NCBI GenBank assembly: GCA_964509335.1
Contig: CAZDXB010000016.1
Location: 10,979-74,978 of the forward strand
Origin: CAZDXB01 sp964509335
GTDB lineage: Bacteria > Bacteroidota > Ignavibacteria > Kapaibacteriales > UBA2268
Length of the DNA stretch: 64,000 nt
Direction of reading: 5' to 3'
This document shows, piece after piece, positions 45,613 through 54,577 of this stretch. The notes under the pieces were generated by a model that saw only the letters and a program-made list of their open reading frames with translations, was not told where the DNA came from and did no database searches. How positions within the stretch are numbered: position 1 is the stretch's first letter; each line of letters opens with the position of its first letter. The translations under genes were made by a program, and so were the position numbers.

Positions 45613-46752
45613 CTACAACTTAAACGACAAACTTACTTCCGCTCCGTGTCCGTCTCCGTCTCGGTTTTTGACGGTTATATCGCCTCCGTGAACGTTCATA
45701 ATTATTTTCGCCATAGCTAATCCTAGTCCCAAACCTTCGCTGTGGCTCATTAGTTCGTCCGATACGAAAAATTCGTAAAGATTTTCCATTGTTTCTTTTG
45801 TGAATCCCGGTCCTTCGTCCAATATGGAAATCGTATAGTATTCGTCGTTTTTCGAATCTTGTAAAATGATTTCTTTGTTTTCGCTTGAAAACTTTACGGC
45901 GTTATCTAGTATTATCTCGAATGTCTTAGTAACTAGATTGTAATCGACTTCTATATAAGCGTCGTCGAATTTGTAATTTTTTACTAATTCTATGTTTTTT
46001 TCTCTCGCTTTATCGTTAATTTTCTGGATAGATTCGCTTACTATGGAGTAAATGTTTTCGTTCGAAATATTTAGCTCGTATTTCTCGTTCAATAACTTGG
46101 TAATAGTCAATGAATAATTTGAAAATTTGCGTAGTTTGTCGGTTGATAGCATTATAAAATCGCAATATTCTTTTAACTCAGGGCTCGTTACCGACTCCCT
46201 TATGAATTCTGTGAAACCTTTTATTCCAGAAATAGGCGTGTTTATTTCGTGAGACAGCAATCCTAAGAAATAATTTTTAGAGACGTCTAGCTTTTTGAGC
46301 TTTTTATAAGCCGTTTCTAATTCTATTCTTTTTTGTTCGATAGTCTTTTTAAGATTATAACTTTTGATAGCCTCGTTCACGGTCATTATTATATCGTTTT
46401 TGTCCCAAGGTTTTGTTAAAAATCTGTATAAATCCGCTTTGTTGACGGCGTATTTTATGCCTTCGGTTCTGGCTTGTCCGGTAAGCATTATATTTTTTGT
46501 GTCCGGGCTTTTTTTATGGATTAATTCTAGTAATTCGTCGCCTTTCATTCCGGGCATTATATAATCGACAATCGTTACCGGAACTTCGTAGCCGTCTTCC
46601 ATTAATTCCGAAACAATTTCGAGCGCGTCTTCGCCGGAAATCGCCTCTTCTATAAGATATTCGGTTCCGAAATCATTTTCTAATTCGTGTTTTAAACTAG
46701 CTAGGACGAATTTCTCGTCGTCAACGCAAATCATAGCTTTTTTGTTAATCAT
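45613..46752 (-). CDS. Receiver-histidine kinase hybrid (REC-HisKA-HATPase)
   Basis: The 379-aa cytosolic protein starts with a receiver domain (residues 5-125) with acidic DDE near 11-13, phospho-acceptor Asp63 in VDYIMPGMKGDELL and KPWD at 114-117. A coiled coil leads to HisKA with His168 in GLLSHEINTPISGIKGF, then HATPase with DEGPGFTKETM and GLGLGLAMAKIIMNVHGG. Receivers at the N-terminus let an upstream kinase control this kinase. Its receiver is a close relative of that in the next upstream gene product. It is the last gene of a three-gene minus-strand unit. Confidence 0.92.
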   Translation of the reverse strand: MINKKAMICVDDEKFVLASLKHELENDFGTEYLIEEAISGEDALEIVSELMEDGYEVPVTIVDYIMPGMKGDELLELIHKKSPDTKNIMLTGQARTEGIKYAVNKADLYRFLTKPWDKNDIIMTVNEAIKSYNLKKTIEQKRIELETAYKKLKKLDVSKNYFLGLLSHEINTPISGIKGFTEFIRESVTSPELKEYCDFIMLSTDKLRKFSNYSLTITKLLNEKYELNISNENIYSIVSESIQKINDKAREKNIELVKNYKFDDAYIEVDYNLVTKTFEIILDNAVKFSSENKEIILQDSKNDEYYTISILDEGPGFTKETMENLYEFFVSDELMSHSEGLGLGLAMAKIIMNVHGGDITVKNRDGDGHGAEVSLSFKL

Positions 46753-46781
46753 ACCGCTTAATATATTTTGTTAGACATCAT

Positions 46782-48290
46782 TTACGCTTCTCTTGGGATA
46801 AACACTTTAATTTCTGTAGAATCCGAAAGCAAGCCGCTTTGCTTCAACCTTCCGATTTCTTCTATAATATCTATATCGAGCGTTGCGTCTTTTGGAGCGA
46901 CTAATCTGCCGTATTTTGTTACTAAATCGGATCCCAATATCATACCGCTTTTCAAATCCGAAATCCTCATATTTGTTTCTAAAGAGCGTTTTGATTCGGC
47001 TTTGCTCGCTCCTTTTTTCTTTCGTTCCTCTTCCATTAATTTTTCAACCGGTATAACAATTTTTCTTTCTTTATCGTAAGTGTAATCTTCGGTCGAATAT
47101 TTGACGGTTCTAATCACGTCGCCTTTGGCGTAAACTTTAATTAAAGCTCTCGCCGGGTTTAGTTCTTTACTAGCTTTAGATTTTACTAGCCGTTGGAAGG
47201 CGTCGATAATATCCATATCGTACCATGACGAATTTTTGAATATTTTTTGCAAGGCTTCGGCGTGTCTTTTTGCAGTCATCTCGGGAGATTGATGGACTTC
47301 GCCCTCTTCTATTAGCTTAGTCATCGACTCTTTCGGTATTCTATATACTCCGTTGTGGTAAGTTATAGCGAGATTTAATATTTGCGACGCTTTCGTGAGT
47401 TTGCCGAAAGTTAATCTATGCGGCAGTCCCGTGCCGTCGTAATGCTCCCATATTTGCGCCAGTATAAGCGTGTGCTTATTCATGCTTTCGTTAGACGACA
47501 GAGAGTCGATTTGTTCGTTATATATTTTGAAATACTCTTTTGCCTCCGACTTCTTTAAATTATTTGGGTCGACGCCGATATATTTTTCCGGCATCTTTTG
47601 CATTATTAAATGCAAGAGAATCGCCGATACGACTATTGAAGACCGGACGTTGTTGTCGAGCTGAAGCCCGTCGGCTATTCTTAGAGATAGTAAAACAACA
47701 AATCGAGTATGATTAAGAAAGTAGCCTCTTTCATACGTAATAGCTAAGTCGAGCAGCGCGGGGATTGTCAGATTAAATAGATTTTTGTGCTCCTCGATTA
47801 CTTTGTTAAACTTAAAATTATATTTCTTTAGAGTCTCCGTTAATTCTTTGTTCCTTTTCAACTCAAAATATTGCTTTTCGATTAACTCGTTTTTTAGAAA
47901 GCTCTTAATCGCCTCTTTGACGGTAAAAATAAGATTTTCGTAATCCCAAGGTTTCATTATAATTTTATATAAATTCGCGTAGTTTACGGCGCTGGCTATG
48001 CCTTCGACCTCGGCTTGCCCGGTTAGCATTATTTTATAAACGCGAGAATTTCTCTCGTGTATTCTTTTAAGTAATTTATCGCCTTTTATGCCGGGCATAA
48101 TATAGTCGGCGATGACTACGGGAATTCGGTAGCCTTCTTCGCTTAGCTCGTCGAAAATCTCCAGCGCTTCTTCGCCGTTTTCGGCGAGTTCGATTAAATA
48201 GTCGTCCTCTAATCCCTCGCTCAACTCTTTTCCCAAGCTGTCGAGCACGTTTCTTTCGTCGTCCACGCATATTATCGCGTTGTTTGGCAT
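46782..48290 (-). CDS. Receiver fused to degenerate HD-GYP-like domain
   Basis: The 502-aa protein has an N-terminal receiver with Asp62 (ADYIMPGIKGD) and KPWD. Residues about 165-400 resemble an HD-GYP phosphodiesterase: His194 in NHTRFVVLLSLRIADGL for the first metal site and HYDGTGLPHRL (283-293) for the HHExxDGxGYP region. The diagnostic HD pair is changed to His227-Leu228 in ILLHLIMQKMP, so an intact active site is unlikely. A C-terminal segment (about 400-500) is Lys/Glu-rich then folds in an unassigned manner. The receiver is nearly the same as the one in the adjacent kinase. It may act as a regulated c-di-GMP sensor or a scaffold rather than an enzyme. Confidence 0.8.
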   Translation of the reverse strand: MPNNAIICVDDERNVLDSLGKELSEGLEDDYLIELAENGEEALEIFDELSEEGYRIPVVIADYIMPGIKGDKLLKRIHERNSRVYKIMLTGQAEVEGIASAVNYANLYKIIMKPWDYENLIFTVKEAIKSFLKNELIEKQYFELKRNKELTETLKKYNFKFNKVIEEHKNLFNLTIPALLDLAITYERGYFLNHTRFVVLLSLRIADGLQLDNNVRSSIVVSAILLHLIMQKMPEKYIGVDPNNLKKSEAKEYFKIYNEQIDSLSSNESMNKHTLILAQIWEHYDGTGLPHRLTFGKLTKASQILNLAITYHNGVYRIPKESMTKLIEEGEVHQSPEMTAKRHAEALQKIFKNSSWYDMDIIDAFQRLVKSKASKELNPARALIKVYAKGDVIRTVKYSTEDYTYDKERKIVIPVEKLMEEERKKKGASKAESKRSLETNMRISDLKSGMILGSDLVTKYGRLVAPKDATLDIDIIEEIGRLKQSGLLSDSTEIKVFIPREA

Positions 48291-48292
48291 AT

Positions 48293-51200
48293 CTATTCTC
48301 CTTTATTTTTTATAGGCAACATAACCTTAAACGTAGTCCCGACGCCTTCCTCGCTCTCTATTTCTATTTTGCCATTGTGTTTATCTACTATCTTTTTCAC
48401 TATATCCAAGCCTAATCCAGTCCCTTCGCCTAAGGGTTTTGTCGTATAAAAAGGCTCGAAGATTTTCTTTTGAATTTTTTTCGGAATGCCTTTGCCGCTG
48501 TCGATAAAGGTTGTTACGGCATATCTCCCTTCTTTGTAAACTTTCACTTTCAAATCGCCTTTGAATTCCATAGCGTGCAGGGCGTTGTTTAATATATTTG
48601 TCCAGACTTGATTCAACTCGTCGGGATAGCAAAGTATCGGCTCTTTGAAATCGTAGCGTTTCTCGAGATTTACGTTATATTTCATTTTGTTATGATATAA
48701 TGTCAAAATGGTTTCAAGGCTTTCTATTAAGCTCGCTTTTTCGGGTTCTTGCGAGTCGTCGTATCTGGCGTAATTTTTCAGAGCGAATACAATTTTAATA
48801 ATGCTGTCAACCGAGCCTTTTATAATTTCCGAGCCGTTTTTCATACTATATAACTTGTTAACGGCGTCTAAAATTTCCTCGTTTTTCGGATGCTTTAAGA
48901 TAGATTTGAAATCTTCGATTTCTTCCGGTCCGCCTATATTTACGAAAATCGAGGCGAGTTTCATCGGATTTTTTAACTCCATCTCTTTAAAGCTTTTTAT
49001 CAATTCTCTTTTCTTTTTTCTCTCCTCTTTAGCCATTAAGCTCTCAGAGTTTTTAACGGCTCTGCAGGTCATTTCGGTCATTAAATTAACGATGTCTTCC
49101 GGCAGCGACTTAACTAATGCTAGCAACTCTTTAATTAAGCTTCCTATATCCCTGCTAAACGAATCGTTTTGCGATTTGATAGCTCCCAGCGGCGAGTTTA
49201 TTTCGTGGGCTATGCCGGCGATTAACTGTCCGAGAGCCGCCATTTTTTCCGACTGCACCAGTTGCGATTGTGTGTCTTTTAGTTCTTTATGCGCTTTATC
49301 CAATTTGTCGTGCGCGATTTTTAATTTTCTATACGCTTTCAAAAGTTCCGCTTCCTGTTGTTTCCTTACGGTTATATCTTCTTTCACCGCCGCAAAATAT
49401 TTAATCTCCTCGTTGTCGTCGAATATCGGGGAGATATGAGAGCGGTCCCAATATATTTCGCCGTTCTTTTTCTTGTTTTTTATATTGCCCCTCCAAGTTT
49501 CACCGGATAATATAGTATTCCACATTTCTTTGTAAAATTCCTTGTCGTGATAGCCGGATTTCAATATTCTTGGATTTTCGTCTATTACTTCTTTTGCGGA
49601 ATATCCGGTGGTTTCTTCAAAAGCTTTGTTCACGTATATTATATTGCCTTTGATATCGGTGATTACTACCGAAGTTGGGCTTTGCTCGACGGCTTGCGAG
49701 AGCTTCTTGATTTCGCGATTCGACTCCTCGAGCTTAGCTGTTCTTTCCTTCACCAATTCTTCTAAATGGTCGCGATGTTTTCTTAGCTCCTCCTCCATCA
49801 ATTTCCTGTCGTGAACGTCGATGTTAAAGCCGATAATTCTTAAAGGCTTGCCTTGCTTGTCTTGCTCCGCCGCTTTTGCGATTATTTGAATCCACCTTAA
49901 ACCGCCGCCTTTCGTTTTAAACCGCGTTTCTTCTTTAAATTCTTTTATTTTGCCGCTGAGCATTTCTTCGTTGATTTTTTTATAAAAATTAATATCCTTT
50001 GGTTCCATTAGATTAAAAACCGTATCAGGTTTTGAGGGTATTTCTTCGGGGTTATATCCGAGCATTTGAAACCAATAATCGTTTAGATAGATTTCGTCTT
50101 TGGCTACCTTCCAATCAAATAAACCGAGCTTTGCGCTTTTAATCGCTAAATTAAGTCTCTCCTCGCTTCTGTGCAGGGCTTCTTCGGCGCGTTTGCGGTC
50201 GGTAATGTTACGCGATACGCCAATAAAACCCGCCGCTTTTCCTTTCTCGTTTCTTAGAAAAGATATGTTTTCTTCTGTCCAGACGATAGAACCGTCTTTA
50301 GCTATATTTTCAATTTCTATAACTCTTGTTCTTTTGGGGTCTTTATTCTCCTGTTTTTCAATTTCCATCTCTTCCTTATAGATTTGCATAATAACGCTCA
50401 GCGAAGAAGCAGTAACTATTTTATCAAAAGAGAGTAATTTTAATTCATTTGGTGAATAGCCGAGTATCTTTTTTACTGAAGGACTGCAATAGACGTAATT
50501 CAGGTCTAAATCCATGGTCCAAATTACGTCGGAAGAATTTTCGGCAAGCATACGGTGTTTTTCTTCGCTTTCCCGCAGAGCTTCTTCGGTTTTTTTGCGG
50601 TCGGTTATATCCAACATCATTCCGGAAATAACGCCGTTTATGAGAGAAGCGCTTAATATTAAATTCCTAATTTCGCCTTTTTTAGTTTTTATATCTATTT
50701 CGAACTCTTCCAAATTTTTTTCTTTTTTTAAGCGACACATTAAATTTTCCCGTTGTTCCTTATTTATATAAAAGGAATTGGCTTTATGTTTCATAAATTC
50801 TTCTTCGCTTTCAAAACCGAACATCTTCGCCATAGCTTTATTGGCGAAAATAATATCGCCGTCCACGGTTGTCTTATAAACTCCCGCTAACGCGTTATCG
50901 ACTAATTCTCTATATTTCGCTTCCGATTCTTTGAGCGATTCTTCGGCTTTTCGTTTTTGCCTTTCAGTTTCGTAACTGTGAAAGTCGAACGATAAATTGT
51001 TTGCTATTTCTTCGAAAAGGTCGATTTCTTCTTCGTTGGACGCGTAAATATCATATAAAGCTACGTGTAGGTAACCGTAAAATTCTTCCTTATAGTTTAA
51101 CTTTCTTATTAAAACCGTTAAATTATCTATAAACGTCCCGAGTTTACATTTGCAGTTTTTACAAATTTCATTGTCGCCTTCTAATCTTATCGTTTGATTA

Positions 51201-51868
51201 GTTTTGGAAGCTAATTCCCAACACTTGGGAATATCGTTTTTCTCTATGTTCCTTAAAAATTTGTTTCTAATTTCGCTTGCGGCGGAAACTCCAATATTTT
51301 CTAAAATATCATTATTATATTTTGCGATTAGCGAGTATTGATAACCGTTCTCCGTTAATATCTCATTGACGTCTTCGATAAGGCTTTTGGGCGTGTAATC
51401 TTCAGCCATTAAGTTATTGACTTCCATAATGGATTTTAGTATTATAGTTAAATGCTCATTTCGAGCGAACGCCAATTCTTTTTCTTTTTTTGTGGCGGCT
51501 TCTTTTAAAGCTCTTTTAACGACGTCCGGCAGTTTATATAGAGCGTTCTTAAATACGTAATCAGTCGCGCCTTGCCGGAGACCTTTAACGGCGAATTCTT
51601 CGCCCATAACGCCCGAGACGAAAACGAACGGCGTCAGAGGAGCTATACGTTTGGCGAATTCCAGCGCTTCCATCCCATTATAATTTGGTAGATGGTAGTC
51701 GGCTAATATAATATCAAAACCGTTGCCGCTTAATTCGCGCTCGAAATCCTCTTTAGTCTCGACTACCGTCGTTTCGTTTTCTACGCCGTTTTCTTTGAGC
51801 GTCTCTTTCGCGAGTTCCGCGTCGGCGGCGCTGTCTTCGAGGTGCAATATCTTCAGTTTTTCGGGCAT
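48293..51868 (-). CDS. Large REC-GAF-multi-PAS sensor histidine kinase
   Basis: The 1191-aa protein begins with a receiver (Asp57 in LADYHLPNYNGMEAL). A GAF-like region with a CKNCKC cluster spans about 140-305, followed by four PAS domains near 320-430, 440-560, 565-695 and 725-845, each beginning with a SE(A/E)K(Y/H)R or similar linker. A long coiled coil leads to HisKA with His888 in LIAGIAHEINSPLGAIK and, after a long helical insert, a HATPase ending in GEGTGLGLDIVKKIVDKHNG. It is soluble. It starts the unit with the HD-GYP-like and hybrid kinase genes (2 and 29 base gaps). The cysteine cluster may bind metal or sense redox. Confidence 0.92.
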   Translation of the reverse strand: MPEKLKILHLEDSAADAELAKETLKENGVENETTVVETKEDFERELSGNGFDIILADYHLPNYNGMEALEFAKRIAPLTPFVFVSGVMGEEFAVKGLRQGATDYVFKNALYKLPDVVKRALKEAATKKEKELAFARNEHLTIILKSIMEVNNLMAEDYTPKSLIEDVNEILTENGYQYSLIAKYNNDILENIGVSAASEIRNKFLRNIEKNDIPKCWELASKTNQTIRLEGDNEICKNCKCKLGTFIDNLTVLIRKLNYKEEFYGYLHVALYDIYASNEEEIDLFEEIANNLSFDFHSYETERQKRKAEESLKESEAKYRELVDNALAGVYKTTVDGDIIFANKAMAKMFGFESEEEFMKHKANSFYINKEQRENLMCRLKKEKNLEEFEIDIKTKKGEIRNLILSASLINGVISGMMLDITDRKKTEEALRESEEKHRMLAENSSDVIWTMDLDLNYVYCSPSVKKILGYSPNELKLLSFDKIVTASSLSVIMQIYKEEMEIEKQENKDPKRTRVIEIENIAKDGSIVWTEENISFLRNEKGKAAGFIGVSRNITDRKRAEEALHRSEERLNLAIKSAKLGLFDWKVAKDEIYLNDYWFQMLGYNPEEIPSKPDTVFNLMEPKDINFYKKINEEMLSGKIKEFKEETRFKTKGGGLRWIQIIAKAAEQDKQGKPLRIIGFNIDVHDRKLMEEELRKHRDHLEELVKERTAKLEESNREIKKLSQAVEQSPTSVVITDIKGNIIYVNKAFEETTGYSAKEVIDENPRILKSGYHDKEFYKEMWNTILSGETWRGNIKNKKKNGEIYWDRSHISPIFDDNEEIKYFAAVKEDITVRKQQEAELLKAYRKLKIAHDKLDKAHKELKDTQSQLVQSEKMAALGQLIAGIAHEINSPLGAIKSQNDSFSRDIGSLIKELLALVKSLPEDIVNLMTEMTCRAVKNSESLMAKEERKKKRELIKSFKEMELKNPMKLASIFVNIGGPEEIEDFKSILKHPKNEEILDAVNKLYSMKNGSEIIKGSVDSIIKIVFALKNYARYDDSQEPEKASLIESLETILTLYHNKMKYNVNLEKRYDFKEPILCYPDELNQVWTNILNNALHAMEFKGDLKVKVYKEGRYAVTTFIDSGKGIPKKIQKKIFEPFYTTKPLGEGTGLGLDIVKKIVDKHNGKIEIESEEGVGTTFKVMLPIKNKGE

Positions 51869-51925
51869 TATGTTATTTTATTTTTAATTGAACTTCTTTT
51901 CTATCTTCTTCTCAATCTTTTTCTC

Positions 51926-51949
51926 AACCCTACGGTTAACCGTAGGGTT
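51926..51949. repeat. Perfect 24-base palindrome
   Basis: AACCCTACGGTT is followed directly by its own complement AACCGTAGGGTT and then GACTTGAC. It shares ends AACCC...GGTTGAC with the hairpin at 43434-43460, so they look like members of one dispersed family. Confidence 0.8.
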
Positions 51950-51974
51950 GACTTGACTTCCGCTCCTCATTTTA

Positions 51975-52023
51975 CTCGTTCCGACGCTCCGCGTCGGAAT
52001 GAATACAAAGACGCTCCGCGTCG
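51975..52023 (+). repeat. Dispersed inverted repeat, left copy (CGTTCCGACGCTCCGCGTCGG family)
   Basis: Two palindromic pieces, TTCCGACGCTCCGCGTCGGAA and GACGCTCCGCGTC, stand together here. The same pair occurs in reverse complement at 55375-55422, where only a few bases differ. They bracket the two-component genes between 52.2 and 55.2 kb. No transposase is associated. Confidence 0.8.
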
Positions 52024-52144
52024 TTTCTTTCCATCTTTTTTCATACGAGCTATTTCATAACTCAATTATATCGATTTTGCTTCTCATACTCAAATCCTAT
52101 TTTTCCACATTCCCAAATTTCTGTCCTCTCCTCATTCCCAAATT

Positions 52145-52244
52145 NNNNNNNNNNNNNNNNNNNNNNNNNNNNNNNNNNNNNNNNNNNNNNNNNNNNNNNN
52201 NNNNNNNNNNNNNNNNNNNNNNNNNNNNNNNNNNNNNNNNNNNN
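52145..52244. other. Assembly gap (100 N)
   Basis: Exactly 100 unknown bases, a default scaffold-gap length, lie in the middle of a CTCATTCCCAAATT repeat: the same bases end the left contig and begin the right one. The true distance is unknown. Confidence 0.98.
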
Positions 52245-52248
52245 TCTC

Positions 52249-52278
52249 CTCATTCCCAAATTGAAATTTGGGAATGAG
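52249..52278. repeat. CTCATTCCC palindrome, copy beside the gap
   Basis: CTCATTCCCAAATT pairs with AATTTGGGAATGAG around a two-base centre. It is one of five similar palindromes in 52.2-55.7 kb. It lies 8 bases from the stop codon of the kinase gene that ends at 52286 and may help end its transcript. Confidence 0.8.
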
Positions 52279-52285
52279 ATTGAGT

Positions 52286-53830
52286 CTATCTTTCGTCATT
52301 TTTCTCGCCGTTTCCATTTCCGTTTGTTTCTTCCTTCGGCAATGAAAAATAAAACGTCGCTCCCTCGCCGACTTTTCCTTCAGCCCAAACTCTGCCGCCG
52401 TGTTTAGTTATAACGCGCTTTATGTTCGCTAATCCGATGCCGACTCCCTTAAATTCTTTGTCGCTGTGCAACCTTTGGAAGACGCCGAACAGTTTATCGA
52501 CGTATTTCATATCGAAACCCGCTCCGTTGTCTTTTACGTAGAAAACGTTTTCGTTATCTTTTTCGTAACTTCCTATTTCAATTTTAGCTACTTTTTCATT
52601 AGAAGTATATTTTAAGGCGTTCGAAATATAGTTTGTTAAGACTTGTTTTATCAGCGCGCGGTCGGCGAAAGTATCCGGCAGTTTTTTTATGTTCCATTTA
52701 ATTTCTCTTTCTTTCGTTTCTTCTTTTACATCGTCGATAACATTTTCGACAAGCCGGTTCATATTGAATTGCGTTTTATTTAGTTCTTTGCGCCCGATTC
52801 TAGATAAATTAAGCAGTTTATCTATTAAATTGCCCATATGGGCGACCGATTCTAAAATTGAGTTTACGTAATGCCGGCTTTTGTCGTCGAGATTTTTCGC
52901 GCGTTTTGTTAGCAAATGAGCGAAACCGTCAATATGACGGAGCGGCGCCCTTAAATCGTGCGACACCGAATAGCTGAACGATTCGAGTTCTTCGTTCGTC
53001 GCTTCCAACTCTTTTGTTCTTTGCATAACTTTTTGTTCTAAAATTTCGTTCATTCGTTTTATTTGTCGTTCGGCTTCTATTCGTTCAGTTATGTCTTTGC
53101 CGGAGCATAATATCCCCGTCGGTTCGTTTTTTTCGTTTAGTAACAAAGTATGCGACCATAAAACGACTTTTTCTTCGCTCTTAGCGCCTATTATTCCATA
53201 TTCGATTTTATCGTATCGTTTAATTCTTTTATCGACTATACTTGAATAGCAATCGTGAGCTAGTTTTCTTTCGGATTTTTTTACGAATGTATCTATCCAG
53301 TCTCGACCAATTATATTTTCTTCGGTTTCTCCTAAAATTTCTCGTCCTTCTTCGTTTATTAATTCAACTTTGCGGTTTAGATTTATTACTAAAATAATCG
53401 CTCCGGCTACGTTCAAATAATTTTGCGTTTTTAGTTTTTCTTGTTCTAACGCTTCTTCGACTTTTTTTCTTTCTTTTATTTCCGCTTTTAGTTTTTGATT
53501 AGTTTCGATTATCTTTTCGGTTCTTTTTTCTACGAGCGATTCGAGATTTCCCTTATGCTCTTTGAGGCTCTTGGCGAGTTTCTTTTTTTCTTCCAGTTCT
53601 TTGTCCAACTCCCAACTAAGAGCTATCATTCCTTCGTTGATCTTTTTTAATTCCTCGCGATAATATTCGACTTTTTCTTTTGTTTCTTCTTTCTCGCTAA
53701 TTAGTTTTTCAAGATAAGTTTCCAATTCTTCTGGAGATTCTTCTAAAGCTTTCTTCAGAACTTCGGAGTTTTCGAGTTTGTTTATTAGCTCGTCTCCGCT
53801 TTTGGCGATATTTTTTGTTTTGTAGCTCAT
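52286..53830 (-). CDS. Soluble sensor histidine kinase with PAS domain (phytochrome-like HisKA)
   Basis: The 514-aa protein begins with a long Glu/Lys-rich coiled coil (about 20-140), followed by a PAS domain (145-255; NYLNVAGAIILVINLNRKVE start). After a second helix comes HisKA with His291 in SYSVSHDLRAPLRHIDGF, and a HATPase with NALKYTSNEK, DNGAGFDMKYVDKLF and GVGIGLANIKRVITKHGG. The HisKA type is that of phytochrome-like kinases. It lies in a unit with the single-domain response regulator gene upstream, and a tiny ORF overlaps its start by the ATGA pattern. Confidence 0.92.
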   Translation of the reverse strand: MSYKTKNIAKSGDELINKLENSEVLKKALEESPEELETYLEKLISEKEETKEKVEYYREELKKINEGMIALSWELDKELEEKKKLAKSLKEHKGNLESLVEKRTEKIIETNQKLKAEIKERKKVEEALEQEKLKTQNYLNVAGAIILVINLNRKVELINEEGREILGETEENIIGRDWIDTFVKKSERKLAHDCYSSIVDKRIKRYDKIEYGIIGAKSEEKVVLWSHTLLLNEKNEPTGILCSGKDITERIEAERQIKRMNEILEQKVMQRTKELEATNEELESFSYSVSHDLRAPLRHIDGFAHLLTKRAKNLDDKSRHYVNSILESVAHMGNLIDKLLNLSRIGRKELNKTQFNMNRLVENVIDDVKEETKEREIKWNIKKLPDTFADRALIKQVLTNYISNALKYTSNEKVAKIEIGSYEKDNENVFYVKDNGAGFDMKYVDKLFGVFQRLHSDKEFKGVGIGLANIKRVITKHGGRVWAEGKVGEGATFYFSLPKEETNGNGNGEKNDER

Positions 53831-53931
53831 CTCTCACATCCCTTTGCGATTACAATCGAAGCGTCGGCGGCGTTTTTCAATCTGTATTCAGTAGCAAATA
53901 TTTTGTCGGATTTCGTTTCTGCGTTATTCAT
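53827..53931 (-). CDS. Possible 34-aa leader peptide ORF
   Basis: The frame MNNAETKSDKIFATEYRLKN and following runs 34 codons and ends in TGA overlapping the ATG of the PAS kinase gene by the ATGA arrangement. It lies 28 bases downstream of the receiver gene. The overlap fits translational coupling, but the peptide has no recognised family and may be chance. Confidence 0.35.
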   Translation of the reverse strand: MNNAETKSDKIFATEYRLKNAADASIVIAKGCER

Positions 53932-53959
53932 AATAATATGTTTGATTTTTGAATAACAT

Positions 53960-54328
53960 TTATTTTCTGAAAGATAATTTTTCAATAGCGTCGAAAATTT
54001 TGTCGTAGTCTGTTGACTTATCGAAGAAATAATCGGCGCCGCCGTTGTAGCTTTTGCTTTTGTAATGGTCGAACGGATAATTTGTAAAAATTAAGACGAC
54101 AGGCGACTTCTCTTTCTTGTTTTTCGCCTCGTCGAGAACTTCGAAGCCCGTTCCGTCGGGGAATTTTATGTCCAACACCAAAACGTCCGGTTGAACGGCG
54201 TTCATCAATTCTATCGATTCCTTAACCGTTTCCGCTACGTAAACTTCTTGAATCGATTCGCTAGTTTTCAATAATTTCGAGAGATTGTCTCTGATAAATT
54301 CAGAGTCGTCGGCAATTAACACTTTCAT
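53960..54328 (-). CDS. Stand-alone receiver protein (response regulator)
   Basis: The 122-aa protein is a single receiver domain: acidic pair ADD at 7-9, phospho-acceptor Asp53 in VLDIKFPDGTGFEVL, Thr in IFTNYPF and Lys in FFDKSTDYDK near the end. Lacking an output domain, it probably passes phosphate within a relay, like Spo0F or CheY. It is the first gene of the unit with the PAS kinase gene, so that kinase is its probable partner. Confidence 0.9.
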   Translation of the reverse strand: MKVLIADDSEFIRDNLSKLLKTSESIQEVYVAETVKESIELMNAVQPDVLVLDIKFPDGTGFEVLDEAKNKKEKSPVVLIFTNYPFDHYKSKSYNGGADYFFDKSTDYDKIFDAIEKLSFRK

Positions 54329-54521
54329 TATATTTCCAATTGTTAATAAATACTATCTTTAATTAACGCCTTTCAGACTTATAAAGAAATAGCGCGATTA
54401 TTGATTTATCAGTCAAAACGATTTTGACGCTATGTCGTAAAATTTTCGACTAATAAAAGAAAGAAACAAACGACTTCCGTTAAGCGGCTTCTCAATGTTC
54501 GCAGACAACTGAAGTTAACGC

Positions 54522-54550
54522 CTCATCCCAAATTCCAATTTGGGAATGAG
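54522..54550. repeat. CTCATTCCC palindrome, copy near 54.5 kb
   Basis: CTCATCCCAAATT pairs with AATTTGGGAATGAG with one missing base in the left arm. It lies about 28 bases beyond the stop of the LuxR-type regulator gene and could act as a transcript end. Confidence 0.75.
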
Positions 54551-54577
54551 TTAGAAATGTTAGGGACGTAACCGCCT

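Larger units (their letters stand above)
51869..52285. other. Repeat-rich spacer with assembly gap
   Basis: This spacer between two minus-strand kinase genes contains a perfect 24-base palindrome (51926-51949), an inverted-repeat copy of the GACGCGGAGCGTC family (51975-52023), CTCATTCCC palindromes around the gap, and 100 N bases. No coding sequence is supported; translations through the repeats give spurious ORFs. Confidence 0.8.

Noticed and set aside
51999..52317. ORFs through the N gap
   Set aside because: Their length depends on unknown bases and on repeat sequence; no protein family is visible.
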